Below are positions 14,475 through 20,094 of a DNA stretch of 21,616 bases, one piece after another. Every line of letters starts with the position of its first letter. Position 1 is the stretch's first letter. Source of the stretch: a virus. A program made the translations under genes and the position numbers. The notes under the pieces were generated by a model. The model searched no databases. It worked only from the letters and a program-made list of their open reading frames with translations, and was not told the DNA's origin. Where the stretch lies: positions 1 to 21,616 of the IMG/VR virus record IMGVR_UViG_3300036806_000262. The stretch is one strand, 5' to 3'.

Positions 14475-14503
14475 TTGACCTTGTGCGGTAACGCTCATAT
14501 AGG
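14475..14503 (+). promoter_or_regulatory. Rightward early promoter
   Basis: TTGACC (14475-14480), a 17-base spacer and TATAGG (14498-14503) form a good sigma-70-like promoter 54 bases ahead of the Ner-like start. On the other strand TATATG (14501-14496) could be the -10 box of the leftward repressor promoter, so the two divergent promoters overlap. Confidence 0.6.
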
Positions 14504-14522
14504 TGTGGCCGGTGAGCGTAAC
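14488..14522. promoter_or_regulatory. Candidate repressor/Ner operator (inverted repeat)
   Basis: GTAACGCTCA (14488-14497) and TGAGCGTAAC (14513-14522) form a 9-of-10 inverted repeat with a 15-base spacer that contains the -10 boxes. A third GTAACG follows at 14525-14530. Position over both divergent promoters is what an operator for repressor or Ner would need. Confidence 0.55.
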
Positions 14523-14556
14523 ACGTAACGGTAAAAATGGGAAGAGGAAAAAGGGG

Positions 14557-14712
14557 ATGGGTCGCTGGCCCATCGGCATCTGGACAATCCAGAAGGCCGC
14601 GGACCGCCTGGGCGTGACGCGCACACATCTCAGCCTGGTGATTCATGGACACCGCGAAGGTCGTTCCCTGAAGCAGCGCTACCGGGCACTTGTAAAGACC
14701 TCTCCCAATTAA
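14557..14712 (+). CDS. Ner/Cro-like small HTH regulator
   Basis: 51 aa from the ATG at 14557, which has a purine-rich GAGGAAAAAGGGG leader. The core WTIQKAADRLGVTRTHLSLVIHGHREG is a Cro/Ner-type helix-turn-helix, with recognition helix about RTHLSLVIHG. An upstream GTG at 14503 would overlap the -10 box and is not used. As the first early gene, divergent from the repressor, it is placed like Mu ner, which turns down both early and repressor transcription after induction. The next gene starts on the base after its stop codon. Confidence 0.75.
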   Translation: MGRWPIGIWTIQKAADRLGVTRTHLSLVIHGHREGRSLKQRYRALVKTSPN

Positions 14713-15504
14713 ATGAAAATCGAAACCGTTCCCATCCTCGATGTGTCGTTTCATCCTGTAGTTAAAGATCTGCCGCCTGCGCCGGAGGAATTGATTCAGT
14801 CGCTAATTGTAGACCTGGAGGACCGCCCCAAGATGACGCCGCTCCTCGTCGACGAAAAACTGCGCATTATCGACGTAGACAGCGGCGATCGATTAAAGGC
14901 GGCGCTTAAGCTCGATTTTCTGGAAGTGCCGGTGATCCGGAGGCCAAATAACGAAACCTTTTCTTCGGTCGTCGCTTCAATTGTTTGTCGCCGGAATTAC
15001 ACCAAGTCGGCTGTCGCCTATTTGGCATATCCGTTGCTGGAGCCATTGATCTCCGAGAGGCGTGGGCGGCCTAATTGCGCACGGCGTGCGCAATTATCCA
15101 GGACGACCGAAGAGGCTGCTGCATCCCTCGGCATAAGCCGACGCCTGTTGGTTTACGCCAAGCAAGTCCACGATCTTTTCCGTAAGCATCCGCACACCCG
15201 GGAAATTATCGAGCCGCGCATACTGGCGGCGGAAGATTCAATTTCGCTCGGGTACGCAATCAACGGCATCGCGGGTCTGATTCATACCAAAGGGAAATCG
15301 CGAGGGAATACAGACCAGCTCGAGCTCTTCGAAATGTCGCTGGTCAAAAGCGCGCGTTACATCCGCGACTGGACAAACCTAAGTGAGACCAAAAAGCGAC
15401 ACGCAGTCGCCCATTACACGGCTAATTTCCTGCCTTCGCTGCCACCGGAATTTCATCGCGCTCACGAACGTTTCTGGCGTGAGCACAAGACCGAGATGGT
15501 ATAG
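14713..15504 (+). CDS. ParB/Srx-like DNA-binding protein
   Basis: 263 aa. The N-terminal 90 residues follow the ParB/sulfiredoxin fold: VPILDVSFHPVVKDLPP, LIQSLIVDLED, PLLVDEKLRIIDVDSGDRLKAALKL (the ParB box analogue, GxHR becoming SGDRL), then VPVIRRPN. Residues about 115-150 give an HTH (TTEEAAASLGISRRLLVYAKQVHDLF), as in KorB/ParB central domains. The Arg of the box is present while the usual His is replaced by Asp. In Mu-like phages ParB-type early proteins exist, with roles in replication or regulation. A perfect palindrome (15072-15096) lies inside the gene and is a possible binding site. It begins directly after the Ner-like stop. Confidence 0.7.
   Translation: MKIETVPILDVSFHPVVKDLPPAPEELIQSLIVDLEDRPKMTPLLVDEKLRIIDVDSGDRLKAALKLDFLEVPVIRRPNNETFSSVVASIVCRRNYTKSAVAYLAYPLLEPLISERRGRPNCARRAQLSRTTEEAAASLGISRRLLVYAKQVHDLFRKHPHTREIIEPRILAAEDSISLGYAINGIAGLIHTKGKSRGNTDQLELFEMSLVKSARYIRDWTNLSETKKRHAVAHYTANFLPSLPPEFHRAHERFWREHKTEMV
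15072..15096. repeat. Perfect 25-bp palindrome inside the ParB-like gene
   Basis: Arms TAATTGCGCACG (15072-15083) and CGTGCGCAATTA (15085-15096) flank a single G. The palindrome encodes the boundary region between the ParB-fold and HTH domains (PNCARRAQLS). No other copy was seen in the window. Confidence 0.9.
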
Positions 15505-15507
15505 CCG

Positions 15508-15690
15508 ATGCGAACCGGACCGTACTATCTCCGCCGTAATCGCGCGCACCGAGTTTCGGATTTACTCGCAGCCCATCGCATTCTTATTCGCGGCGGTTTC
15601 AGCGGGGCTGTAGCGGCCAGGCTGCTCGACGTGCCGCACAGCACCATCTGCACTTGGAAAACGTTGGCACGAGATCGACGTCGCAAATGA
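15508..15690 (+). CDS. Small HTH protein (transposase/resolvase-type helix-turn-helix)
   Basis: 60 aa. RILIRGGFSGAVAARLLDVPHSTICTWKTLARDRRRK is a helix-turn-helix with the AARLLDVPHSTICTWK pattern common in transposase and resolvase N-termini, where a first helix, GVP-like turn and W-containing recognition helix follow. Basic residues at both ends would help DNA contact. It starts 3 bp after the ParB-like stop and its TGA overlaps the next ATG (ATGA). It may be an early regulator or an accessory factor of transposition. Confidence 0.65.
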   Translation: MRTGPYYLRRNRAHRVSDLLAAHRILIRGGFSGAVAARLLDVPHSTICTWKTLARDRRRK

Positions 15691-16124
15691 TTCATCTTCC
15701 GGATTTCAAAGACAGCCGCGAAGCGATCCGCTTCGGCCAGCACATCACCCGCGACCAATTTATTTTTCTGGCCGGCGCGCGCGCCGGGTTGAAGCGCGAG
15801 TTCGATGAGATCCGGCATTACGAAGCCTCACTGGATTCCACGGACCGATGTCTCGCGGTTGCGTTCAAACTGCAATTTATCCGCGAGTGCATGGAAGCGG
15901 CGCCGGACAATGTGCTCGCGTCGCTGATCGGCACCGGAATCGTTCGCAACGGTCCAGATCCCGAGGTTCGCGAGGGAGCGAACTTTACGGCGGGAGGCTC
16001 TGAGCGCGCAGACGCGAGTGAGTCTAGGGAAGCCGGCTGCTCGTTTTTGGTGAAAAACGAGAGTCCCATCCACTCAACTTCTCAACCGCTCAACGCCTCA
16101 ACTTCTTTGGAGGCCGCGCGATGA
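15687..16124 (+). CDS. Hypothetical early protein with a repeat-derived C-terminal tail
   Basis: 145 aa from the ATG at 15687, which overlaps the stop of the HTH gene. Residues 1-90 look like a genuine helical protein (DSREAIRFGQHITRDQFIFLAGARAGL, FDEIRHYEASLDSTDRCLAVAFKLQFIRECMEAAPDN). From about residue 92 the composition changes: the coding DNA there contains two hairpins (15966-15983 and 16040-16061) and a period-8 CTCAAC repeat (16073-16104), giving tail residues such as IHSTSQPLNASTSLEAA. The tail probably arose from repeat insertion. Function unknown. Its stop overlaps the next ATG (ATGA), and GGAGG near 16110 serves that next gene. Confidence 0.65.
   Translation: MIHLPDFKDSREAIRFGQHITRDQFIFLAGARAGLKREFDEIRHYEASLDSTDRCLAVAFKLQFIRECMEAAPDNVLASLIGTGIVRNGPDPEVREGANFTAGGSERADASESREAGCSFLVKNESPIHSTSQPLNASTSLEAAR
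15966..15983. repeat. Small hairpin in the gene tail
   Basis: GTTCGC (15966-15971) pairs with GCGAAC (15978-15983) across a six-base loop. It opens the repeat-rich segment at the end of the 15687-16124 gene. Confidence 0.6.
16040..16061. repeat. Perfect 9-bp hairpin in the gene tail
   Basis: CTCGTTTTT (16040-16048) and AAAAACGAG (16053-16061) pair perfectly with the loop GGTG. Inside a coding frame this strong stem is unusual; it is not followed by a T-run, so it is not a typical terminator. Confidence 0.8.
16073..16104. repeat. Period-8 CTCAAC micro-repeat, four copies
   Basis: Four head-to-tail units, CTCAACTT, CTCAACCG, CTCAACGC and CTCAACTT. It encodes the last residues of the 15687-16124 protein and ends just before the ribosome site (GGAGG) of the next gene. 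Confidence 0.9.
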
Positions 16125-16195
16125 CGACCGTCCAATACCTCGCGGCCGGTACCATTCTCTTAATCACCCTCTACGTCGTTTTCCGGAGCCGCTGA
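16121..16195 (+). CDS. Tiny single-span membrane peptide, 24 aa
   Basis: MTTVQYLAAGTILLITLYVV followed by FRSR: one hydrophobic helix with a short basic tail, predicting an inner-membrane peptide with cytoplasmic C-terminus. The ATG overlaps the previous stop (ATGA) and the TGA overlaps the next ATG (TGATG); GGAGG lies 8 bases upstream. The neat coupling on both sides is the main support. Function unknown; small early membrane peptides in phages sometimes act in host takeover or exclusion. Confidence 0.5.
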   Translation: MTTVQYLAAGTILLITLYVVFRSR

Positions 16196-16383
16196 TGCAT
16201 CTGGTCGAAACATTTTTCAGCTGGCTCGATTTTCTTTTCCCGATCGCGCTTATCGCCGGCCTTTTTGTTCTGAGCATTATCGATCTCGCCGGCCGCCGGC
16301 TCGGTCACGCGGTATTCGAATTTTACTCAGCCGCGATGCTCACCGCGATCGTGTTCCTCAACTCGCATCTGCCAAATTTATGA
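16195..16383 (+). CDS. Small membrane protein, two spans
   Basis: 62 aa. Two hydrophobic segments (FLFPIALIAGLFVLSIIDLAG and FYSAAMLTAIVFLNSHL) separated by a short basic loop (GRRLGH) give a hairpin membrane protein with the loop in the cytoplasm. It starts within the previous stop codon (TGATG) and its TGA overlaps the next ATG. No family recognised. Together with the preceding 24-aa peptide it makes a membrane pair in the early operon, ahead of the transposase. Confidence 0.6.
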   Translation: MHLVETFFSWLDFLFPIALIAGLFVLSIIDLAGRRLGHAVFEFYSAAMLTAIVFLNSHLPNL

Positions 16384-16556
16384 GCCTTTTCCCGAAGAGC
16401 CAAAAGCTGGAGCTTGAGTTCAACGAGAAACAGGTCGCGCTGATAGAGGAGCTTATTGACAAGGGCTTTCACGGTACAAGCGCCGCCCAGTGCGTAATGC
16501 GCCTGATCGATGCGCAACTCCTCGAGATTATCGAAGAAAAAGGAGACCAATCGTGA
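16380..16556 (+). CDS. Ribbon-helix-helix-like small regulator, 58 aa
   Basis: Sequence starts MSLFPKSQKLELEFNEKQ. A beta strand (KLELEF), a helix (EKQVALIEELIDKG), a short turn with GTSAAQ, and a second helix (CVMRLIDAQLLEII) are the order and length of CopG/Arc ribbon-helix-helix proteins, which bind DNA as dimers through the strand. ATG at 16380 overlaps the membrane protein stop (ATGA) and its TGA overlaps the transposase GTG (GTGA). Being directly coupled to the transposase it may autoregulate that part of the operon. The fold call is by eye. Confidence 0.6.
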   Translation: MSLFPKSQKLELEFNEKQVALIEELIDKGFHGTSAAQCVMRLIDAQLLEIIEEKGDQS

Positions 16557-18424
16557 CCGAGTTCCAGGCCGACGAACAGCGCCGCCGCCACGAGCTACTG
16601 GTCCAGTGGAACGCGCTGAAATCGGCGCCGCACAATCTCTCCGGAAACAAAGCGGCCGATCGGCTCGGCGAATCGCACGCGACCCTATTGCGATGGCAAC
16701 GCCGATATGAGTCGAGAGGCCTCGACGGGCTGTTACCAGACCAGGCAAACCTCTGTGGAGGGAAGGCAAAATTTGCCCTGGATGAATCCGAGCAGCACGC
16801 GCTCCGGCATTGGCGGCTAAAGAAAAATTCGTTGCCGCTGGCGATCGAAGAAGGGTTTGTTAATGATCCCGATTGCCGTCCGGAAACGCGCGCAAAAATT
16901 CACGCCGAGATGGATCTCGCCGCGCGCGAGAAACGCGCGCCGCGCTGGCCGATGTCGATCCAGCGCGCCGGTTACGTAAGCGAAGACGAGAAAGCGCTCC
17001 ACCGCGGACCGAAACATTTTCAGGAGTTCGAGATCATCGAGCGCCGCGGACTTTGGATCAACGGCTTGAACGGTCACGAGATCCCTATCGTCGGAAATAC
17101 GCTGTTCGAGTCCGACGATATGTCGGTCAATGAGCCGTTCCGATATCTGGATCCTGAAACCGGCGCGGTCAGGGTCGGCCGTCAATCGCTTGCCACCATC
17201 AACGTTTATTCAGCGGCATGGCTCGGCGTTTCACCGGTAGGCCGTGAACGGGACGCTTATCGTCTAGAAGATATCGCGGACCACTTGCTCGACGTGGTCG
17301 ACGCCCAAGGGCTACCCATGCTTTGGCGATTCGAACGCGGACCGTGGGAGAACCAGGTCATCGACGGAATTAAACTCGGCGATGGCACCAGGTGGGGCGA
17401 TCTCTCGGCGCTTTTCCGCGTTCTTCATGTTTTTAAATCGCGCTCGAAAGGTTTGATCGAGTCGAGCTTCGGATTTCTGCAATCGCTGATGGCGCATGAA
17501 TCGTTATCGATCGGGCGATCACGCGGCGAATTTGAACGCGCGACAAAATTATTTCTGGCAGCCGGCCGCGGCGATTCCGGCGCAGCCTTGCACTTCTGGG
17601 ACATTTCAGAATGCGCCGATGGCATGGCCGACGCGATGGTGCGATTTAATGATCGTCCTAAAATTCGCCGCGCGTTTGGCAAGCAGGCAGTCGTGCCGGC
17701 GGACCTGCAACGCTCGGCAGAAAAACGGGAATGCCCGAAGTCGGAACGTTGGAGATTCTCACCGATCAAGCGCCCGGCCACGGTCCGGGGCGGCGCGATC
17801 GAAGTCTCGGTAAATCATTATCCGTTTCCATTCCGGTTTCGCGTCAATGGCGCGAGCGATTTGTATTTAGAGCGCGGCTACTCAGTCCTGATCGCGTTTC
17901 ATCCCGGGCGACCAGAGGAAGGCTGTCACGTTTTCAATGCCGAGCTCGGCAGCCGCAATCGCGACGGGTTGAAGCTCGGCGAATTTTTAATGGTGGCGCC
18001 GTTCGCCGAGGACGCGCCGCAGCTCAATCTGGCGCCATCCGAGTATGCCTTCGCCGCGCGCAAAAATGCCAACGCCGCGGTTCGCTCAGAGTTCCGCGCG
18101 ATCACGGCCGCCGGCTCGCGAGCTCGCCGCGTCTCAATTTCACGTGACGGTTATGGGAACGCGGTTCGCCGCGAAGCTGGATGCAACGTCACGTTGCCTT
18201 TGCGGTCTGAACCAGTCGGCTGTGGCGCGCAGGGAGATCCTGCGACTCCGAATATCGAGAGGTTCTCTATTCCCTCTCGACGGCTCTCAAGGTTAGGCAG
18301 CCGGGATGACGGACATGAATCACCGGGGGTGCGGACCGCAAAACCTTTCGATGAGGAAGCCGAGCTCGCTCGAGTTCAAAAAATGGAAAAGGACGCGATC
18401 GATCGCGGCGACCTCGTCACATGA
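16553..18424 (+). CDS. Mu A-like DDE transposase
   Basis: Catalyses strand transfer for integration and replicative transposition. GTG start at 16553 with AAAGGAG about 9 bases upstream gives 623 aa (MuA is 663). An N-terminal HTH (NKAADRLGESHATLLRWQRRYES, residues about 32-54) precedes the catalytic core: first acidic residue in TLFESDDMS (D188 or D189), ERGPWENQ at about 261-268, and glutamate in KGLIESSFGFLQ (E303). The second catalytic position, normally Asp in a DNG/DxG context, is Glu in ERG. A beta-barrel-like region follows (IEVSVNHYPFPFRF, YSVLIAFHPG). The C-terminal linker is interrupted in frame by a palindromic element (18177-18197) and a hairpin (18255-18280). The last residues (EEAELARVQKMEKDAI) fit the MuB-contacting helix. 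Confidence 0.85.
   Translation: MTEFQADEQRRRHELLVQWNALKSAPHNLSGNKAADRLGESHATLLRWQRRYESRGLDGLLPDQANLCGGKAKFALDESEQHALRHWRLKKNSLPLAIEEGFVNDPDCRPETRAKIHAEMDLAAREKRAPRWPMSIQRAGYVSEDEKALHRGPKHFQEFEIIERRGLWINGLNGHEIPIVGNTLFESDDMSVNEPFRYLDPETGAVRVGRQSLATINVYSAAWLGVSPVGRERDAYRLEDIADHLLDVVDAQGLPMLWRFERGPWENQVIDGIKLGDGTRWGDLSALFRVLHVFKSRSKGLIESSFGFLQSLMAHESLSIGRSRGEFERATKLFLAAGRGDSGAALHFWDISECADGMADAMVRFNDRPKIRRAFGKQAVVPADLQRSAEKRECPKSERWRFSPIKRPATVRGGAIEVSVNHYPFPFRFRVNGASDLYLERGYSVLIAFHPGRPEEGCHVFNAELGSRNRDGLKLGEFLMVAPFAEDAPQLNLAPSEYAFAARKNANAAVRSEFRAITAAGSRARRVSISRDGYGNAVRREAGCNVTLPLRSEPVGCGAQGDPATPNIERFSIPSRRLSRLGSRDDGHESPGVRTAKPFDEEAELARVQKMEKDAIDRGDLVT
18177..18197 (+). repeat. Dispersed 21-bp palindromic element inside the transposase linker
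   Basis: CTGGATGCAACGTCACGTT followed by GC; identical over all 21 bases to the copy at 20605-20625 and differing at two bases from the 4501 copy. It is read through in the transposase frame. Confidence 0.9.
18255..18280. repeat. 8-bp hairpin near the transposase 3' end
   Basis: TCGAGAGG (18255-18262) pairs with CCTCTCGA (18273-18280) across a 10-base loop. It lies 58 bases after the palindromic element in a stretch of transposase linker that looks inserted. Confidence 0.7.
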
Positions 18425-18452
18425 AAAGCAGCAGCAAGAACGGAAATGGGAA

Positions 18453-18665
18453 ATGGAACTACAACAAAAGGCTGAAACGCTGAAACGCGGACCGGCTGAA
18501 ATAAAAATCAACGTCGTCGCGATCTTCCTGGACGCGGCGATTCAACTCGGAGATTGGGAAGGCGCTCGAATCTTGCGCGGACTGCTTCTGCGCCGGCCGG
18601 CGTTGCCTTCGCCTCAATATCTCAACGGCTCAACGCCTCAACAGTCTGATCGGAGGGGCGCCTAA
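18453..18665 (+). CDS. Small protein between transposase and MuB; start affected by an 8-bp duplication
   Basis: From the ATG at 18453 the product is 70 aa, beginning MELQQKAETLKRGPAEIKIN. A helical core VVAIFLDAAIQLGDWEGARILRGLLLRR follows, then a repeat-derived tail (PSPQYLNGSTPQQSDRRG). Unlike other genes of this operon it has no stop/start overlap with its upstream neighbour. The expected ATGA exists at 18421, but that frame ends after 20 codons at 18483. The duplicated GCTGAAAC (18471-18486) is the cause: with a single copy the 18421 ATG would read directly into KRGPAEIKIN. Either start could be used in nature. Family not recognised. Confidence 0.6.
   Translation: MELQQKAETLKRGPAEIKINVVAIFLDAAIQLGDWEGARILRGLLLRRPALPSPQYLNGSTPQQSDRRGA
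18471..18486. repeat. Exact 8-bp tandem duplication, GCTGAAAC twice
   Basis: Two adjacent exact copies. Because eight is not a multiple of three, gain or loss of one copy switches the frame that begins at the coupled ATG 18421. A 7-bp duplication (GGAAATG twice, about 18442-18455) lies just upstream. Confidence 0.9.
18613..18644. repeat. Period-8 CTCAAC micro-repeat, four copies
   Basis: CTCAATAT, CTCAACGG, CTCAACGC and CTCAACAG head to tail, encoding the C-terminal tail of the small protein before MuB and ending just before GGAGGGG, the MuB ribosome site. Confidence 0.88.
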
Positions 18666-19658
18666 ATGGCCCCCGAATTATACGGCACGATGGAAGTCCA
18701 GGAGCTCCAGGATCTCGCCGGCAAAGTCCAGGAATTTCAGAACGCGCGGAAGTTGTCCGACGCCGCGCTGGCGAAAATGCTTCCGTCGATCGGGTCCACC
18801 AAAACTTACAAGCGGATCCTCGGCGGCGATCTGAAAGAGCTCGATCTCGAAAATCAGCTTCACGGTTACCGGAGCGCGGTCGCGTTCATCGAATCGATGG
18901 GCGAGGACGACAGCCAGGAGGAAGAACTCTACGAGGATCTCTACCCGGTCATCCATTTGCGGCGCGCGTTTTTCGAGACCACACGCGAGCGCGGCATCGC
19001 GCGGGTGATCTTTTTGCTCGGGCCTAACGGGTCCGGCAAATCGAGCGCGCGCAAATTGTTGATCGAGAAATTCGGGCAACGCCTGATCACCATCGAAGCG
19101 AACGTGGCCTGGAACGATTCGCCCCAGGCAATGCTCGGCGCGTTGCTGGCGCAATTTGGGAAAAAAGATGTGCCGTTCACCGATCGGCTAACGATTGCGA
19201 TCGAGCAATTGTCCCGGAGCCGGCGCTGTCTTTGCATCGAGGAAGCGCACCATCTTGGGCCGCGTTGTTTGAACCTGGTCAAAACGCTGATCAATCAAAC
19301 GCCGGCGGAAGTGATCTTGATCGCGATCGACACGCTTTGGCGAAAGCTCGAGACCCGCGCTTACGAAGAGGCGACCCAGCTCACCGGCAATCGGCACGCG
19401 GACACCATTCGGCTCGGCTCGTCGGTCCGCGACAGCGATGTCCGGAAATTACTCGAGCGCCGGATCCCAAGTTTAAACGGCGATATCAAGCAAGCGGTCC
19501 GCCTGGTCGCGGAGAAAGCGAACGCCGGCGGAATGCGGCACGGCCTTTACGCGTTCGTGCGCGAGGTCTGCAAAAAGGCCAACGAGAAAGCAGGCAAAGA
19601 CGACGTCACGCTCGAGATCCTGGTCAACGCCGTAGCCGAGGAGGCGGCGAGCCGATGA
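18666..19658 (+). CDS. Mu B-like AAA ATPase, transposition target activator
   Basis: ATP-dependent DNA-binding protein that coats target DNA, presents it to the transposase and gives target immunity. 330 aa (MuB is 312). The N-terminal 60 residues hold an HTH-like region (LSDAALAKMLPSIGSTKTYKRILGG), as in MuB. Walker A is GPNGSGKS at about 119-126, Walker B is CLCIEEAHHL at about 188-197, and a sensor-like segment EVILIAIDT follows. The C-terminal helical lid (DVRKLLERRIPSL ... LVAEKANAGGMRHGLYAFVREVCKKA) is typical. The ribosome site GGAGGGGCGCCTAA precedes the ATG. The stop overlaps the next gene (ATGA). Confidence 0.88.
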   Translation: MAPELYGTMEVQELQDLAGKVQEFQNARKLSDAALAKMLPSIGSTKTYKRILGGDLKELDLENQLHGYRSAVAFIESMGEDDSQEEELYEDLYPVIHLRRAFFETTRERGIARVIFLLGPNGSGKSSARKLLIEKFGQRLITIEANVAWNDSPQAMLGALLAQFGKKDVPFTDRLTIAIEQLSRSRRCLCIEEAHHLGPRCLNLVKTLINQTPAEVILIAIDTLWRKLETRAYEEATQLTGNRHADTIRLGSSVRDSDVRKLLERRIPSLNGDIKQAVRLVAEKANAGGMRHGLYAFVREVCKKANEKAGKDDVTLEILVNAVAEEAASR

Positions 19659-19882
19659 ATCGCGCAAGAGATCACAAGTCAGCGGTCGGCGGTCGGAAAA
19701 AAACAAAGCCGCCTACGCAGCAAGAATTGAAACGGCGGAAACTTTGTGACGAGCTCGCTGATCGGTTAATCGCGCGCGGGAAGGTCGTCAACTATTCCGG
19801 CAACCGGGAAGAAGTGATCGATCTACTCGAGGAAGCGGTCCGCAAAGTCACGATCTTCAATAATCACGGAGGTCGCCGATGA
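19655..19882 (+). CDS. Small basic early protein, 75 aa
   Basis: The start ATG overlaps the MuB stop (ATGA). The N-terminal 30 residues are very basic (ARDHKSAVGGRKKTKPP, LKRRKLCDELADR), followed by a short helical part EEVIDLLEEAVRKVTIF. The N-terminus is partly encoded by a short GTCGGCGGTCGG repeat. No family recognised. Charge suggests nucleic-acid binding. Its stop overlaps the following ATG (ATGA at 19879). Confidence 0.6.
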   Translation: MNRARDHKSAVGGRKKTKPPTQQELKRRKLCDELADRLIARGKVVNYSGNREEVIDLLEEAVRKVTIFNNHGGRR

Positions 19883-20094
19883 GCGCCTCAACTTCTCAAC
19901 GTCTCAACCGCTCAACTCTTGAAGAGGACAAGGCGATGAACTTCGCCCGGTTTCAACTCCGGATGCAGCGAACGATAGGGGAGATGGCGCCACGCGCGAC
20001 GGAAAAAAATAATGTTCCGTTAAATGGCAGTGCGCCTCGCACCTACGGCGAGGAATACGAACTCATCGTTAATCGACCAGGAGGTTTGCTGTGA
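19879..20094 (+). CDS. Small early protein, 71 aa, with repeat-encoded N-terminus
   Basis: The coupled ATG at 19879 gives a product that begins MSASTSQRLNRSTLEEDK, which is the translation of a CTCAAC period-8 repeat (19887-19918). A second ATG at 19936 (MNFARFQLRMQRTIGEM) follows GAAGAGGACAAGGCG, which contains a usable ribosome site, and would give 52 aa without the repeat. The conserved part is likely the second half (RMQRTIGEMAPRA, YGEEYELIV). No known family. The stop overlaps the next GTG (GTGA), and AGGAGG in its last codons serves that gene. Confidence 0.55.
   Translation: MSASTSQRLNRSTLEEDKAMNFARFQLRMQRTIGEMAPRATEKNNVPLNGSAPRTYGEEYELIVNRPGGLL
19887..19918. repeat. Period-8 CTCAAC micro-repeat, four copies
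   Basis: CTCAACTT, CTCAACGT, CTCAACCG and CTCAACTC head to tail, located between two alternative start codons of the 71-aa gene. This copy is at a 5' end, whereas the 16073 and 18613 copies are at 3' ends. Confidence 0.9.

Noticed and set aside
13990-14754. Repressor extended to 254 aa
   Set aside because: The extension would cover the divergent promoter and the Ner-like gene on the other strand, and its residues do not resemble a protein domain.
15772-15787. 16-bp palindrome CCGGCGCGCGCGCCGG
   Set aside because: Alternating CG in a GC-rich coding stretch (Ala-Gly-Ala-Arg) easily produces this; no second copy.
18134-18150. Possible sixth palindromic element (CACGTGACGG)
   Set aside because: Shares only the ACGTGACG core; flanks do not match the other copies.
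18306-18665. Start of the small gene after the transposase at 18306 or 18351
   Set aside because: These starts overlap more than 70 bases of transposase in another frame and the encoded residues look like noise.
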